NCBI RefSeq assembly: GCF_008087665.1
Contig: NZ_CP042912.1
Location: 3,968,001 to 4,032,000 of the forward strand
Source: Mariniblastus fucicola
GTDB taxonomy: Bacteria > Planctomycetota > Planctomycetia > Pirellulales > Pirellulaceae
Reading direction: 5' to 3'
Length of the DNA stretch: 64,000 nt
The position numbers and the translations under genes were made by a program. Under the pieces are notes generated by a model that did not search any database, was not told the DNA's origin, and saw nothing but the letters and a program-made list of their open reading frames with translations. Shown here in pieces: positions 16,396-26,149 of the stretch (the first letter of the stretch is position 1; each line of letters starts with the position of its first letter).

Positions 16396-17757
16396 ATGAA
16401 CACTTCGGCGAAAAGCGAACCCATCATCAGCGTCTCTGGCTTGCGTGGCATTGTTGGAGAAAGCCTCGACCCTCTGCTGGCGATCAAGTTCACAACCGCT
16501 TACGTCCAATTGCTCGACGCCGAAGGACCGATTGTCGTCACGCGAGACGGACGCACGACCGGTCCGATGCTGGCTCAGGCGATCTGTAGCGGACTGGCTT
16601 CGATCGGTCGCGACGTGATTTACGGAGACGTTGCTGCCACGCCGACAACGGGAATTTTGGTTCGTGAGCACAATGCGGCGGGCGGGATTCAGATTTCGGC
16701 CAGCCATAACCCGCCTCCTTACAACGGCATCAAGCTTTTCGACGCGACGGGCCGAGTCATCAATGCCGAGGCGGGCGAAAAAGTCATCGCAGCGTATCGT
16801 GACTATCAGCTTCAATCGGTCACGTGGGAACATGTCGGAACCGTGACGAACCTGGAAGACACCACGTCCGCCCATTTGGCTTCGGTATTGGCGACGGTAA
16901 ATGCGGAAGCAATCCGCTCGAAAAAATTCAAGGTTGTTCTCGACAGCCACCACGGCGCGGGCTCAGTCCTGGGCCAACAACTTCTGGAAGCGCTCGACTG
17001 CGAATATCAATGCCTCGGAGCAGAACCCGACGGGCTGTTTGAACATCCGCCAGAACCGACCGAAGCGAACTTGCAGGACACGGCGAAAAAGAGTGTCGAC
17101 TTTGGTGCCGATGCGGTGTTCTGTCAGGACCCGGACGCGGATCGGTTGGCAATCATTGACGGCAGCGGAAGCTACATCGGTGAAGAATACACGCTGGCGA
17201 TCACGCTGAACCATCGCTTGCAACAAACGCCTGGCGACGTGGTGATCAACTGCTCGTCCAGTCGCATGTCGGCTGATATTTGCGATGCGAACGGAAGCAC
17301 GTTGCATTTGAGCGCGGTCGGAGAAGCCAACGTGACGGGCAAAATGAGTGAACTGAACGCGGTCTACGGCGGCGAAGGAAACGGCGGACCGATCGACCCG
17401 AAAGTGGGCTATGTGCGTGACAGTTTTGTAGCGATGGCTCAGGTTTTGGACGCGATGGCGGCGACAGGCAAATCGGTCGCGGAGTTGAAAGCTGATATTC
17501 CGTCTTACGAAATCTGCAAAACGAAAGTTGCGATTGATCGGGACAAGGTTCCATCGCTCTACGCCAAATTGCAAGAGAAGTTTTCGGACGCCGAGCACGG
17601 AACGATGGACGGATTGCGTTTGGATTGGTCAGACAAATGGATGCTCGTTCGTCCGAGCAATACCGAACCGATTGTGCGTGCGATTGCCGAAGCCACGTCG
17701 ATGGACGAGGCGAAGAAGCTTTGTGATGCGGCGGCAGAAATCGCGGCCAGTTTGTAG
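16396..17757 (+). CDS. glmM: Phosphoglucosamine mutase-type phosphohexomutase
   Basis: 453-residue phosphohexomutase, most like GlmM, which turns glucosamine 6-phosphate into glucosamine 1-phosphate for peptidoglycan and LPS precursors. Motifs: ISVSGLRGIVGESLDP at the start, phosphoserine loop GIQISASHNPPPYNGIKLF, metal loop FCQDPDADRLAIIDG, specificity loop VYGGEGNGGPIDP and phosphate loop LVRPSNTEPIVRAIAE. GEGNGG in the specificity loop is nearer to archaeal-type GlmM/PMM enzymes than to the GEQSGH form common in E. coli-like GlmM, so the exact sugar is open. Complete. Confidence 0.85.
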   Translation: MNTSAKSEPIISVSGLRGIVGESLDPLLAIKFTTAYVQLLDAEGPIVVTRDGRTTGPMLAQAICSGLASIGRDVIYGDVAATPTTGILVREHNAAGGIQISASHNPPPYNGIKLFDATGRVINAEAGEKVIAAYRDYQLQSVTWEHVGTVTNLEDTTSAHLASVLATVNAEAIRSKKFKVVLDSHHGAGSVLGQQLLEALDCEYQCLGAEPDGLFEHPPEPTEANLQDTAKKSVDFGADAVFCQDPDADRLAIIDGSGSYIGEEYTLAITLNHRLQQTPGDVVINCSSSRMSADICDANGSTLHLSAVGEANVTGKMSELNAVYGGEGNGGPIDPKVGYVRDSFVAMAQVLDAMAATGKSVAELKADIPSYEICKTKVAIDRDKVPSLYAKLQEKFSDAEHGTMDGLRLDWSDKWMLVRPSNTEPIVRAIAEATSMDEAKKLCDAAAEIAASL

Positions 17758-17762
17758 CAGGT

Positions 17763-17808
17763 GCGTCTGTCTCAGACGCTGTAGTAGGTGAGTCTGTCCC
17801 AGACTCAC
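17763..17808. repeat. Two tandem short palindromes after the mutase gene
   Basis: GCGTCTG-TCT-CAGACGC (17763-17779) is followed by GTGAGTCTG-TCC-CAGACTCAC (17788-17808). Both have perfect arms around a 3-base loop, share the core GTCTGTCyCAGAC and are each preceded by GTAGcAGGTG/GTAGTAGGTG, so this looks like a duplicated unit of about 25 bases. Function could be a terminator-like hairpin for the gene ending at 17757 or a dispersed REP-type repeat; there is no T-run. Confidence 0.7.
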
Positions 17809-17958
17809 ACTCACACCCCGCCCAACCACTGGCTATCGCCAAACAAATTCGCGATTTCGAAACAGCTTGGCTTTTCCATTCGACGCACATCCGACGTCTC
17901 AGCCTGAAACAGACTGAACTACTTTTACCGACTTCCCGTGGGCACCTTTCCTACTCAA

Positions 17959-18951
17959 ATGCAACACATCATCGCAACCGACGAAGCCGGATATGGCCCG
18001 AATCTTGGGCCGCTGGTGATCGGCGCGACACGATGGAAATGCTCGGACACAAACTTCGATTTCCAGAACGCTCTTTCGGATTTCGTGTTCGATCAAAAAA
18101 GCAAATTGGCCAAGTACGAGAAACGCACATCTCAACCTGGGCTCATGATCGCCGACTCAAAAGCGGTTTACGCGTCCGGGAAAATTGAACTGCTGGAGCG
18201 TGGTGTTTTAGCGAGCCTGCACGCCATTCACGGCACGGTTCCGCGGACAGGCAACGAACTGATGTCGCTTCTGGGAATCGACAACGACTCGAATCATCAC
18301 GCGGAGTACTGCCACCTTGAGTACTTCCAATCCAACGAAATCGAACTGCCGTTTCAATGCGAACTTGCTTCGATCCAGGCCCTCGGAAATCAAATCCGAG
18401 AATCACTTTCGACAAACGACGCGGCGATTGAGCAACTGTCGGTGGCAACCGTGTTCCCCAAACGTTTTAACGAGAGCATCGATGCGTTGGGCAACAAAGC
18501 CAGTTGTCTGACGGCGGAATCATTGAGCCTGATCAGATCGATAATGGATATAACGGACAGTTGCACCGGTGACTGTTTCGACATCCGTTGCGACAAACAT
18601 GGCGGGCGAAATCGCTACGCTGATTCGCTCAGGGAACATTTTTCAGACCCTTCCGTCATTGTCGAAATCGAAAGCCGTCCCAGCAGCCGGTATCGAATTC
18701 AAAACGGAACGTCGTCGATCGAATTTAACGCCAAGGGCGAATCGTGGTTGCCGATCGCGTTGGCGTCGATGGCCGCGAAGTACGTTCGCGAAATGTTTAT
18801 GCTGCAATGGAATCGATACTGGCAAACACACCTGCCGCAATTGAAACCAACCAAGGGCTATCCGGTCGACGCAAAACGTTTCAAAAAAGACATCGACTCG
18901 ATGCAAAGGAAGCTGGGCATCGCGGACGCGGACATTTGGCGAATGCGCTAA
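17959..18951 (+). CDS. Ribonuclease HII-like protein (divergent)
   Basis: 330 residues from ATG 17959 (a GTG at 17938 is the alternative). RNase HII enzymes nick the RNA strand of RNA/DNA hybrids and remove misincorporated ribonucleotides. The landmarks are present in order: ATDEAGYGPNLGPLVIGA (Asp-Glu catalytic pair), MIADSKAVYASGK with LLERGVLASL (the DSK motif), CDKHGGRNRY (third acid) and AKGESWLPIALASMAAKYVR, which matches KGDxxxxxIAAASIxAKV except that the fourth acid is Glu, not Asp. TKGYPVDAKRF corresponds to the C-terminal GY motif. It is about 100 residues longer than usual RNase HII and probably forms its own branch; activity is inferred. Confidence 0.72.
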   Translation: MQHIIATDEAGYGPNLGPLVIGATRWKCSDTNFDFQNALSDFVFDQKSKLAKYEKRTSQPGLMIADSKAVYASGKIELLERGVLASLHAIHGTVPRTGNELMSLLGIDNDSNHHAEYCHLEYFQSNEIELPFQCELASIQALGNQIRESLSTNDAAIEQLSVATVFPKRFNESIDALGNKASCLTAESLSLIRSIMDITDSCTGDCFDIRCDKHGGRNRYADSLREHFSDPSVIVEIESRPSSRYRIQNGTSSIEFNAKGESWLPIALASMAAKYVREMFMLQWNRYWQTHLPQLKPTKGYPVDAKRFKKDIDSMQRKLGIADADIWRMR

Positions 18952-19422
18952 CTTTAGCGGCCCAGATCAGCTGCGCGAACAAGCCCGAGCCTCAATGAAT
19001 TGACGCTTTCGGTAGATTGCTGTCTTCCCGCAATGACATCGCACCGGCACGATGATGCAGACTCAATCGCTGGAAACGTGGCTCCACGATAAAAGCCCGG
19101 AAGTACAGGATGTCAAACCTTATTGACGTAAGACCACCAAGGGGCAAGGTGGTGGTCAAACAAAGTCCTGAGCTTCGCGGGCCTTATTCCAACGAAGCAA
19201 CTGTCATGCCAGTCGAAGACAAAGCTTTCGCTCAACGATATGCGGCGCGCGACAAATCAACTCGCATTCCACTGTTGCGATTTGGGACACGCGCAGTTTA
19301 ACAACTGTGCCACGTTGCAACATGAAGATTTACAACCTGTTGCGTCGCAATGCAGCGTACTACAATGGACGCTGATTCCACTTCCCGTTGCCAGAAACAG
19401 AACTTATATGCGGAGACCAGAA
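18952..19422. other. Intergenic region upstream of DUF1559 gene
   Basis: About 470 bases without a gene I can support. It contains one clear hairpin, GACCACCA (19132-19139) with TGGTGGTC (19150-19157) around a 10-base loop, not followed by a T-run. The position, some 265 bases before the next ATG, would suit a leader structure or the end of a processed transcript. Confidence 0.55.
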
Positions 19423-20430
19423 ATGGGTGTTCGACATTCAACGCTGAAACGGTTTGCTTTCACGCTGGTGGAATTGCTGGTCGTTATCGCGATCATTGGC
19501 ATCCTGATTGCAATGCTTCTGCCGGCCGTCCAATCAGTCCGCGAGGCCGCAAGGCGCATCGAATGTGCCAACCAGATCCGGCAGCTTGGTCTGGCCGTAA
19601 TCAATCATGAATCGGCCCACATGCACTTTCCGTCGGGATGGATCGGCGGCAAGGATCTGCCAACGGAAACGGGCTGGGGCTGGACCGCACAAATCCTTCC
19701 GTTCTTTGAACAGAATGCAATTTATTCCCGGTTCACTCAGACAGAAAATCTGGTGGACAGAAAATACGACGAGGTGGTCGTTCAGCGAATCCCAAATCTG
19801 TTCTGTCCCAGTTCGACACACGACACTCCAACGTTCGAGTTGGAAACGATGAGGCTGCCGGAGAGTTCGAGCACATCCGGTTCAGAGGAAATGCTGCACG
19901 ATGTTCCTGTCTCGGTTCCGTATCACATCGGCCGGACGCATTACGTCGGGTGCATCGGTTCTTCGGTGCGTCAAATTGAGATGTCAGCCAACGACGACGG
20001 TGATGGAGAAGGCGAGATGTGCCCCGATCCGGACTTGCTGGAGTCGGGCGACACCAACATAAACGGCGTGTTTTATCAAAACAGCGACACCGGCTATCGT
20101 GATCTGCTCGACGGATCAAGCAACACGGTACTGCTGGGCGAACGCAGTTCAGACTCCTTTGATTCGGCATGGGCTGGAGTTGTGACAGGGTCGGAGTATC
20201 CGGGCTGGCGAGTTGTTGGTTGGACTGGCGAGCCACCGAACAACAAGGGCGGCATCGACGCTCATTTCCATGGGTTCGCTCAATTCAACAGCATGCATAC
20301 CGGCGGCATCACCGTTTTTGCTTTCGCGGACGGTTCGGTGCATATGATTGACGAAAACGTAACCGCAGATTTGTTTTACGCCTTGGGGACGATTCGAGGC
20401 GGTGAAGTTATTCCGCACGAAGATTTTTAA
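19423..20430 (+). CDS. DUF1559 prepilin-like protein
   Basis: 335 residues. N-terminal type IV prepilin-type signal: basic leader VRHSTLKR then [20 protein letters not shown] with the conserved Glu at +5 of the mature form, and [23 protein letters not shown]1559 C-terminal features are present: [18 protein letters not shown] and the closing box with [19 protein letters not shown]. These proteins occur in many copies in planctomycetes and are thought to be pseudopilin-like cell-surface components; no function is proven. ATG 19423 chosen because GGAG lies 7 bases upstream; ATG 19408 is in frame too. Confidence 0.93.
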   Translation: MGVRHSTLKRFAFTLVELLVVIAIIGILIAMLLPAVQSVREAARRIECANQIRQLGLAVINHESAHMHFPSGWIGGKDLPTETGWGWTAQILPFFEQNAIYSRFTQTENLVDRKYDEVVVQRIPNLFCPSSTHDTPTFELETMRLPESSSTSGSEEMLHDVPVSVPYHIGRTHYVGCIGSSVRQIEMSANDDGDGEGEMCPDPDLLESGDTNINGVFYQNSDTGYRDLLDGSSNTVLLGERSSDSFDSAWAGVVTGSEYPGWRVVGWTGEPPNNKGGIDAHFHGFAQFNSMHTGGITVFAFADGSVHMIDENVTADLFYALGTIRGGEVIPHEDF

Positions 20431-20460
20431 AGCCACAGCGGCACGTTTCAAACGGCGAAG

Positions 20461-21402
20461 ATGAATTCACAACCAGACATTTCCAGTTCGCCAGCTCGAA
20501 CAATCATCTTCGCGATCAATCCGAATTCCGGAGCCACCGACAGAAGGTCACTTTGCGAATCGATCGCCCGACGGCTTGGCGATGAAGGCTTCGCACCAAT
20601 TCTGCTGACGGATCTTTCGGAAGTTCGACAGCAAACTCAGGAACACCTTGACGCAGGCACGCTTCGTGCGGTCGTCGCTGCTGGAGGCGATGGCACGATT
20701 GCGGTATTGGCCAATTTGCTTCCACGAGAAACTCCGTTCGCCATTCTTCCGCTGGGAACCGAAAACCTGCTAGGTCGGCACCTCGGACTGATCGCCGATG
20801 AAGACTTTTTCGTCTCCCTGATCAAAACCGGCGAGGAACATCGCATCGACGCAGGTCGCGCGAACGGAAAACTGTTCTTCGTTGTCGCCAGTTGCGGATT
20901 CGATGCGGCGGTAGTGAAACGACTGGACGAAGTTCGCACCGGACACATCAATTACTTTTCGTGGCTCAAACCGATTTTTCAAACGATCGTTAGCTATCGA
21001 TTTCCGAAACTCAACTTCTTTGTCGACGGCACAGAAACCGCGTGGTCGGCTCGATGGGCTTTTGTTTTCAACATCCCGCGCTACGCGATTAACTTGCGAA
21101 TCACACCAGAGGCCGATGATCGCGACGGCAAACTGGACATGTGCACCTATCGCGACGGCGGAATTCTGCGAGGCGTTTGGTATCTGATCACGACGTTCGT
21201 TGGCGGCCACCCAAGGCTCAACTCGACCCGGTTCGCCCAGTTTCGATCGCTGCGAGTCGAAGCCGAAGGCGATGAACCGGTGCACTTCGAGCTTGACGGA
21301 GACCCGGGAGGAGTTTTACCGCTGGAGATTGTGGTCGTGCCAGAAGCACTGCGAGTGCTTGTGCCGAACAGGCCCAATGTCTCGGCCACCCCTTGCGATT
21401 GA
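20461..21402 (+). CDS. Diacylglycerol/sphingosine kinase-family lipid kinase
   Basis: 313-residue protein of the DAGK catalytic fold. Seen: FAINPNSGATDRRSL (substrate/nucleotide N-terminal motif), VVAAGGDGTIAVLANLL (GGDGT nucleotide loop) and AILPLGTENLLGRHLGL (PLGTxN). The second domain includes VASCGFDAAVVKRLDEVRTG and ends with FELDGDPGGVLPLEIVVVPEA. Members phosphorylate lipids such as diacylglycerol or undecaprenol-like substrates, or are YegS-like of unknown substrate. It starts 30 bases after the DUF1559 gene. Confidence 0.9.
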   Translation: MNSQPDISSSPARTIIFAINPNSGATDRRSLCESIARRLGDEGFAPILLTDLSEVRQQTQEHLDAGTLRAVVAAGGDGTIAVLANLLPRETPFAILPLGTENLLGRHLGLIADEDFFVSLIKTGEEHRIDAGRANGKLFFVVASCGFDAAVVKRLDEVRTGHINYFSWLKPIFQTIVSYRFPKLNFFVDGTETAWSARWAFVFNIPRYAINLRITPEADDRDGKLDMCTYRDGGILRGVWYLITTFVGGHPRLNSTRFAQFRSLRVEAEGDEPVHFELDGDPGGVLPLEIVVVPEALRVLVPNRPNVSATPCD

Positions 21403-21474
21403 CGAACCCGAACGGACGCCATTGAAGGCACCAGAGGCCTATGCTGCTTTCTGCCGATCGGTCACAATAGAGCC

Positions 21475-22332
21475 ATGACAAAAACTCCTCGAAATCCGGT
21501 CCAAATCGAAGGTCCTTCTGGCGCATCGCCGGTGCTCATCGGTACAGGTTGTCCGCTGGCGATTATTGCCGGCCCTTGCGTCATCGATCGCGAAGAAACA
21601 TTGCTTGAGATCGCGGAAACCATCGTTCCAGTGTGTCAAAAGCTGGAACTTCCACTGATTTTCAAAGCTTCCTTTGATAAAGCGAACCGAACGCGAATTG
21701 ATTCGTACCGGGGAGTAGGCCTGTCCCAGGGGATGGAAATTCTCGGTCGAATCGGTGACAAATATCGCGTCCCGGTCACGACTGACATTCACCTCCCGGA
21801 GCAGGCTGAAATTGTTGCTCAGACCTGTGATCTGCTGCAGATTCCAGCCTTTCTTGCGCGGCAAACGGACCTATTGGTTGCCGCCGCGAAAACGGGAAAG
21901 CCGGTAAACGTCAAGAAGGGCCAGTTTATGGCACCATGGGACATGAACCATGTTGTTGGTAAACTGTTAGATGCTGGTTGTGACCAAACGATGCTGACCG
22001 AAAGAGGCACTTTTTTTGGTTACGGTCGACTGGTCAACGATATGCGATCGATCGTCGAGATGGGATCGCTTGGCGTGCCAGTGATTTTCGATGCGACGCA
22101 CAGCGTACAGCAACCGAGTGCCGCCAACGGAGTCACCGGTGGTCAGCGTGAGATGGTTCCTCATCTCGCCCGTGCCGCCGTTGCCTGTGGTTGCGATGCG
22201 GTCTTTCTGGAGACTCATCCCCGTCCGGAAGAATCGCCCAGCGACGGTGCCAACATGGTACCGCTCGATGAATTTGAATCGTTGCTGACGTCGCTGAAGC
22301 AGATTGCTGCTTGTGTGCGAGCGTCGTCATAA
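21475..22332 (+). CDS. kdsA: 3-deoxy-8-phosphooctulonate synthase (KDO-8-P synthase)
   Basis: 285-residue enzyme condensing phosphoenolpyruvate with arabinose 5-phosphate to KDO 8-phosphate, the first committed step to the KDO of LPS. Motifs: [102 protein letters not shown] and [17 protein letters not shown]. Complete. Its presence supports an outer membrane with KDO-containing LPS. Confidence 0.96.
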   Translation: MTKTPRNPVQIEGPSGASPVLIGTGCPLAIIAGPCVIDREETLLEIAETIVPVCQKLELPLIFKASFDKANRTRIDSYRGVGLSQGMEILGRIGDKYRVPVTTDIHLPEQAEIVAQTCDLLQIPAFLARQTDLLVAAAKTGKPVNVKKGQFMAPWDMNHVVGKLLDAGCDQTMLTERGTFFGYGRLVNDMRSIVEMGSLGVPVIFDATHSVQQPSAANGVTGGQREMVPHLARAAVACGCDAVFLETHPRPEESPSDGANMVPLDEFESLLTSLKQIAACVRASS

Positions 22333-22365
22333 CAAACTTACTGATTTCAAACCGAAACGAAGAAC

Positions 22366-24216
22366 ATGCGTCAAGCTCTCACCTTCTCCACACTCTCTCT
22401 TGCATTTCTGTTTGCTGTTTCGGGCTGCGAACGTCCAGAAGATCCGATGTTGAAGATTCTCGAATCAACAGCTTCGCAAACTCGCGTCGATGACCTGTCG
22501 CGAACGATGGACTTCGTTTTTAGCGAACGCCAATTCGATCAAACTGAATTCAACAACAGCATTTCCCAGGGCCTCAACCGGTGGGCCGGATATTCAGCGG
22601 CACAGTTTGAAAAAACCGACTGGAAAGAAGACGCGACGATCAACGAAGTGCTTGAGCCTTACGGCACTCGTATTCCGACCGTCAACCGAATCGAAGGCTC
22701 AAGCTTCATTTCTTCTGACGGACAATATCTACAGTCGATGGCGTGGCTGGGCCAGATTGCCGAACGGGTCGAGGAAAATCCTTACCTTGGTCAGTTCGAA
22801 CTGTTTCGATTGATGGCTGACAATTACGAACCAACTGACGAAGACGAATCACCGGTCGACACCGTGTTTCAAAAACTGAATCCCGACATGGAAAAAGCAG
22901 ACGCGGAAAAGCTTGCTCTGGCGGTTCAACTTTTCGACTGGGTAACACGGAACATTCAGTTGGACGAAACACCAAGCTACACCGAAGACGAAATCGAAGA
23001 GAAGCGTCTGGTCGAAGCAGACACACTTTCTGCTTCAGGTCTGGCTGCTCCGGGCGCCAAACGTACGGCCTGGCAGTTGCTGATGTTCGCTCGCGGAGAC
23101 TACATCGAGAAAGCCAAGCTCTTCATGATGCTGTGCCATCAGGCGGACTTGCCAGCGGTCATGTTTGCGACCGGCGATGACGAAACACCGTGGGCGGTTG
23201 GCGTGCTGATCGGCGAGGAGTACTACCTCTTTGACAGCAAAATGGGGCTGCCGATTCCGGGCAAGAACAACCAGAACATTGCGACGCTTTCGGACGTTAC
23301 CGCGGATCCGAGCCTTCTTTCATCGCTTGACTTGAGCGTTAAAGAGTCGCTGGCGGAGAATACAAAGTACTGGGTCACCGCTGAGGATCTTGAGTCGATT
23401 ACGGGGCTTGTTTATTGGAATCCACTGGGAGTTTCTCAACGGATCGCGGTGCTGGAAGAGAACCTTGTCGCTGATCAACGCCTGCTGCTGGTTCAGCGAG
23501 CCGACGAAACGATGGCTCAGTTGCCGAAGATCGAGAACGTGGAATACAAGCCATGGGATATCAGTTTGCAAACGGCCGAATTCCGTCAGGTTTTGCGGGA
23601 GGCTCTTCCCAAGGCCGTTACCGATGATGCTTTGGCAGAACGAATTCGCTGGTATTTCTCCGAAGAAGCCTACGTGATGCAATTCCCGAATTATCGAACC
23701 GGACGGACTCGATTTCTTTTGGGGAAATTTGAGCGTCCACGCGAAAGTCGAACTCGCGACGCGATCGAGAGTTTCGCGATGCTGATGTACGAGGACGAAA
23801 TCATTGACGGGCTGAAGTCCGATCGAAGTTTGCAAACGATGATTGGAATCAGAAGTGCCGGTCAAACAGAAGGCGAATTCGAACGCGAAATCAGATCTCG
23901 CCAGGCACAGATGCGTCTGGTTCGTCGCGACGCTGGTTTGTTCATGTGCCAGGCTCACTTCGATAACGGAAGCATGTCGACGACGGCGAACTGGGTTCCA
24001 AAACTTTTGGAAGAGCAGGACGTTGAACGCTGGGAGCCAGGTTTGAAATACCTCAATGCCCGGTCTCTTGAGGCTCGTCATCAGTACGATGAAGCGATTG
24101 AGCAACTGAAGGCGGAAGGCCCTCAGCAACACGGAAACCTGATTCGCGCCCGTTTGCTGAAGCAGCAAATTGAGACTCAGTACGCGAGCAAGGCTGACAA
24201 GTCAAACGAGCAATAG
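22366..24216 (+). CDS. Large lipoprotein, possible transglutaminase-like fold
   Basis: 616 residues. Lipoprotein signal FSTLSLAFLFAVSGCERPED with lipobox AVSGC. The body is acidic and helical. Between about residues 185 and 310 the string FDWVTRNIQLDE, AWQLLMFARGDYIEKAKLFM, MLCHQADLPAVMFAT and VGVLIGEEYYLFDSKMGLPI resembles the layout of transglutaminase-core proteins (a cysteine-containing helix, then strand-borne His/Asp), but the expected His is not obvious, so catalysis is doubtful. A C-terminal tail has repeat-like helices (GLKYLNARSLEARHQYDEAI). Likely a periplasm-facing protein of unknown role; it is followed after 6 bases by the peptidase gene. Confidence 0.7.
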   Translation: MRQALTFSTLSLAFLFAVSGCERPEDPMLKILESTASQTRVDDLSRTMDFVFSERQFDQTEFNNSISQGLNRWAGYSAAQFEKTDWKEDATINEVLEPYGTRIPTVNRIEGSSFISSDGQYLQSMAWLGQIAERVEENPYLGQFELFRLMADNYEPTDEDESPVDTVFQKLNPDMEKADAEKLALAVQLFDWVTRNIQLDETPSYTEDEIEEKRLVEADTLSASGLAAPGAKRTAWQLLMFARGDYIEKAKLFMMLCHQADLPAVMFATGDDETPWAVGVLIGEEYYLFDSKMGLPIPGKNNQNIATLSDVTADPSLLSSLDLSVKESLAENTKYWVTAEDLESITGLVYWNPLGVSQRIAVLEENLVADQRLLLVQRADETMAQLPKIENVEYKPWDISLQTAEFRQVLREALPKAVTDDALAERIRWYFSEEAYVMQFPNYRTGRTRFLLGKFERPRESRTRDAIESFAMLMYEDEIIDGLKSDRSLQTMIGIRSAGQTEGEFEREIRSRQAQMRLVRRDAGLFMCQAHFDNGSMSTTANWVPKLLEEQDVERWEPGLKYLNARSLEARHQYDEAIEQLKAEGPQQHGNLIRARLLKQQIETQYASKADKSNEQ

Positions 24217-24222
24217 TCTGCG

Positions 24223-25356
24223 ATGGCTTCCGAACCGATAGACGATGCCGCTCCAACTGAGCGTGCAACATCAACAGCCAAGCATTCGCCGTTTCCGGCA
24301 CGTCGTTCGCGACTGATCGAGCGGCTTGACGGTGCGACGCTTTTGGTTTCGAACCTCGTTAACGTTCGCTACCTGACCGGGTTCACAGGAAGCAATGCTT
24401 TTCTGCTTGTCCGCGATGGGATGACGCTGCTGTTGACTGACGGCAGATATGTAACTCAAGTCGCCAGCGAATGCCCGGACGTGGAAACGGCGATCCGCAG
24501 CGTTGACTCCACGATGCTCGACTTGCTGATTGCAGCTTTGCAGGACCATGGCGTTTCGAACTGCTTGATCGAATCCGATACGATGACAAGGGCTTTGTGG
24601 CGCGACCTGACTGCGGCGGCGGACAATGTTGACTTTGAAGACTCGACAGGCATCGTCGCACAGATTCGGGCGATCAAAGATCAAGGTGAGCTTGTACAGA
24701 TTCGTCGTTCGGTCGCGATCAACGAAGACGCGATTCGGGCCACGCTCTCAAAATTTTGCTCGTCATGGACAGAACTCGAATTCAGTTGGCAGCTGGAACG
24801 GGAAATTCGCGAACGCGGCGGCGAAGGCTATTCCTTTGATCCGATTGTCGCTGCAGGTCCGGCATCGGCGCTGCCGCATTACCATCCCGGAAGCGTCGTG
24901 ATTTCGGATCACTCGTTGCTGCTGATTGACTGGGGGACTTCTTTTGAGGGCTATGCGAGCGACTTGACGCGTGTGGTTGCGATCAGGAGCGTGCCCGAGA
25001 AATTGTTGCAGATTCATCAGATTGTCGCCGATGCCAAACAGGCTGCGATGGAAACAGTGCGAGACGGAGCCGAGTTGCGAACGGTAGATACTGCGGCTCG
25101 ACAATTAATCGCGGATGCCGGTTTTGCGGAGCAGTTCAATCACGGGCTGGGACACGGTTTCGGGCTGGAAATTCACGAAACTCCGTTCTTGTCCCCCGCT
25201 TACGACGGGCAACTCAGGTCTGGCATGGTGATCACGATCGAACCGGGAATTTATTTACCGGGAATCGGTGGGGTTCGGCTGGAAGACAACATCCTTGTTA
25301 CGGCTGATGGATGCGAGCGTCTGAATGCTCTTCCCGACGATTTTTTGGCGGTGTAA
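24223..25356 (+). CDS. Xaa-Pro aminopeptidase (M24 family)
   Basis: 377-residue creatinase/prolidase-type metallopeptidase removing N-terminal residues before proline. N-terminal domain: LLVSNLVNVRYLTGFTGSNA and LLLTDGRYVTQVASECP. Catalytic domain: IDWGTSFEGYASDLTRVVAI (two Asp ligands), HGLGHGFGLEIHETP (His ligand), VITIEPGIYLPGIGG (Glu) and VRLEDNILVTADG (Glu), completing the five-ligand dinuclear metal site. Full length, no export signal. It is 6 bases after the large lipoprotein and upstream of accB. Confidence 0.94.
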   Translation: MASEPIDDAAPTERATSTAKHSPFPARRSRLIERLDGATLLVSNLVNVRYLTGFTGSNAFLLVRDGMTLLLTDGRYVTQVASECPDVETAIRSVDSTMLDLLIAALQDHGVSNCLIESDTMTRALWRDLTAAADNVDFEDSTGIVAQIRAIKDQGELVQIRRSVAINEDAIRATLSKFCSSWTELEFSWQLEREIRERGGEGYSFDPIVAAGPASALPHYHPGSVVISDHSLLLIDWGTSFEGYASDLTRVVAIRSVPEKLLQIHQIVADAKQAAMETVRDGAELRTVDTAARQLIADAGFAEQFNHGLGHGFGLEIHETPFLSPAYDGQLRSGMVITIEPGIYLPGIGGVRLEDNILVTADGCERLNALPDDFLAV

Positions 25357-25513
25357 TCCGGATAAACGGCTTGTAAAACATGGGCGTTGCGATCAATATG
25401 CCTCCCACAAATTGCCCCCAATTCAGCATCGTTGGCGATTTGTGTAGAATCTTGCGACCCGCCTAACAGGTTGGCACTGAAAACCGAATACAAGCATCGC
25501 TCGCAGAGTTGAA

Positions 25514-26011
25514 ATGAACTTCGAGAACAATATGCCAAAAGATAAAGATAAAGAGACATCCATTTTTGACATCAGTCGGCTCCGTGAATTGATCGAGCTG
25601 ATGCAAGAGCACGAACTCAACGAGGTCGACCTCAAACAGGCGGAGCAACGCATCCGTCTTCGCCGTGGCCCGGATGGCGTTCCTGTTGCCTATTCGGCGG
25701 CACCTGCGGCTGCTCCGGCGTCGGCAGCACCAGCTCCGGCTGCGGGTGATTCGGCCCCTGCGGCTGACGACAACTCGGTTTACATTCTTAGCGAAGCCGT
25801 TGGTACGTTTTACTCGAAGCCAAAACCGGACAAGCCGAATTTCGTCAAAGTTGGTGATCAGGTCACCGAAGATACGATCGTTTGTTTGATCGAAGCGATG
25901 AAGCTTTTCAACGAAGTTCCCGCTGGTCTTTCAGGCACGATCAAAGAGATTCTGGTCAAGGACGGAGACGCGGTCGATCACGGCATGAAGCTGTTTCGCG
26001 TCGAACCGTAA
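25514..26011 (+). CDS. accB: Biotin carboxyl carrier protein of acetyl-CoA carboxylase
   Basis: 165 residues. Carries biotin between the carboxylase and transcarboxylase halves of acetyl-CoA carboxylase in fatty-acid synthesis. N-terminal helix IFDISRLRELIELMQEHELN, an Ala/Pro-rich linker, then the biotinyl domain with GTFYSKPKPDKPNFVKVGDQ and the biotinylation site CLIEAMKLFNEVPAG (Lys in EAMK). C-terminus KDGDAVDHGMKLFRVEP. A second in-frame ATG at 25532 would remove six residues. accC follows after 138 bases. Confidence 0.96.
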   Translation: MNFENNMPKDKDKETSIFDISRLRELIELMQEHELNEVDLKQAEQRIRLRRGPDGVPVAYSAAPAAAPASAAPAPAAGDSAPAADDNSVYILSEAVGTFYSKPKPDKPNFVKVGDQVTEDTIVCLIEAMKLFNEVPAGLSGTIKEILVKDGDAVDHGMKLFRVEP

Positions 26012-26149
26012 CGACGGTTGCGACCAATTTCGCGCCGCCTCATTTGCAGCAACGTAGCCCTGGACAGATGAAGGGCTAAAACTACGCGCTATGCACAACG
26101 CGCCAACTACAACGCGCCATCCGAACCTTCAACTTTCCGGACGTTTTCC

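Noticed and set aside
14398-17757. Two phosphohexomutases as a recent duplication
   Set aside because: They differ strongly in length and specificity loops (GTEESHG versus GGEGNGG), so they belong to different branches and are simply neighbours.
19110-19301. Open frame of 63 codons upstream of the DUF1559 gene
   Set aside because: No ribosome site, no hydrophobic or conserved pattern, and it covers the 19132-19157 hairpin. Considered non-coding.
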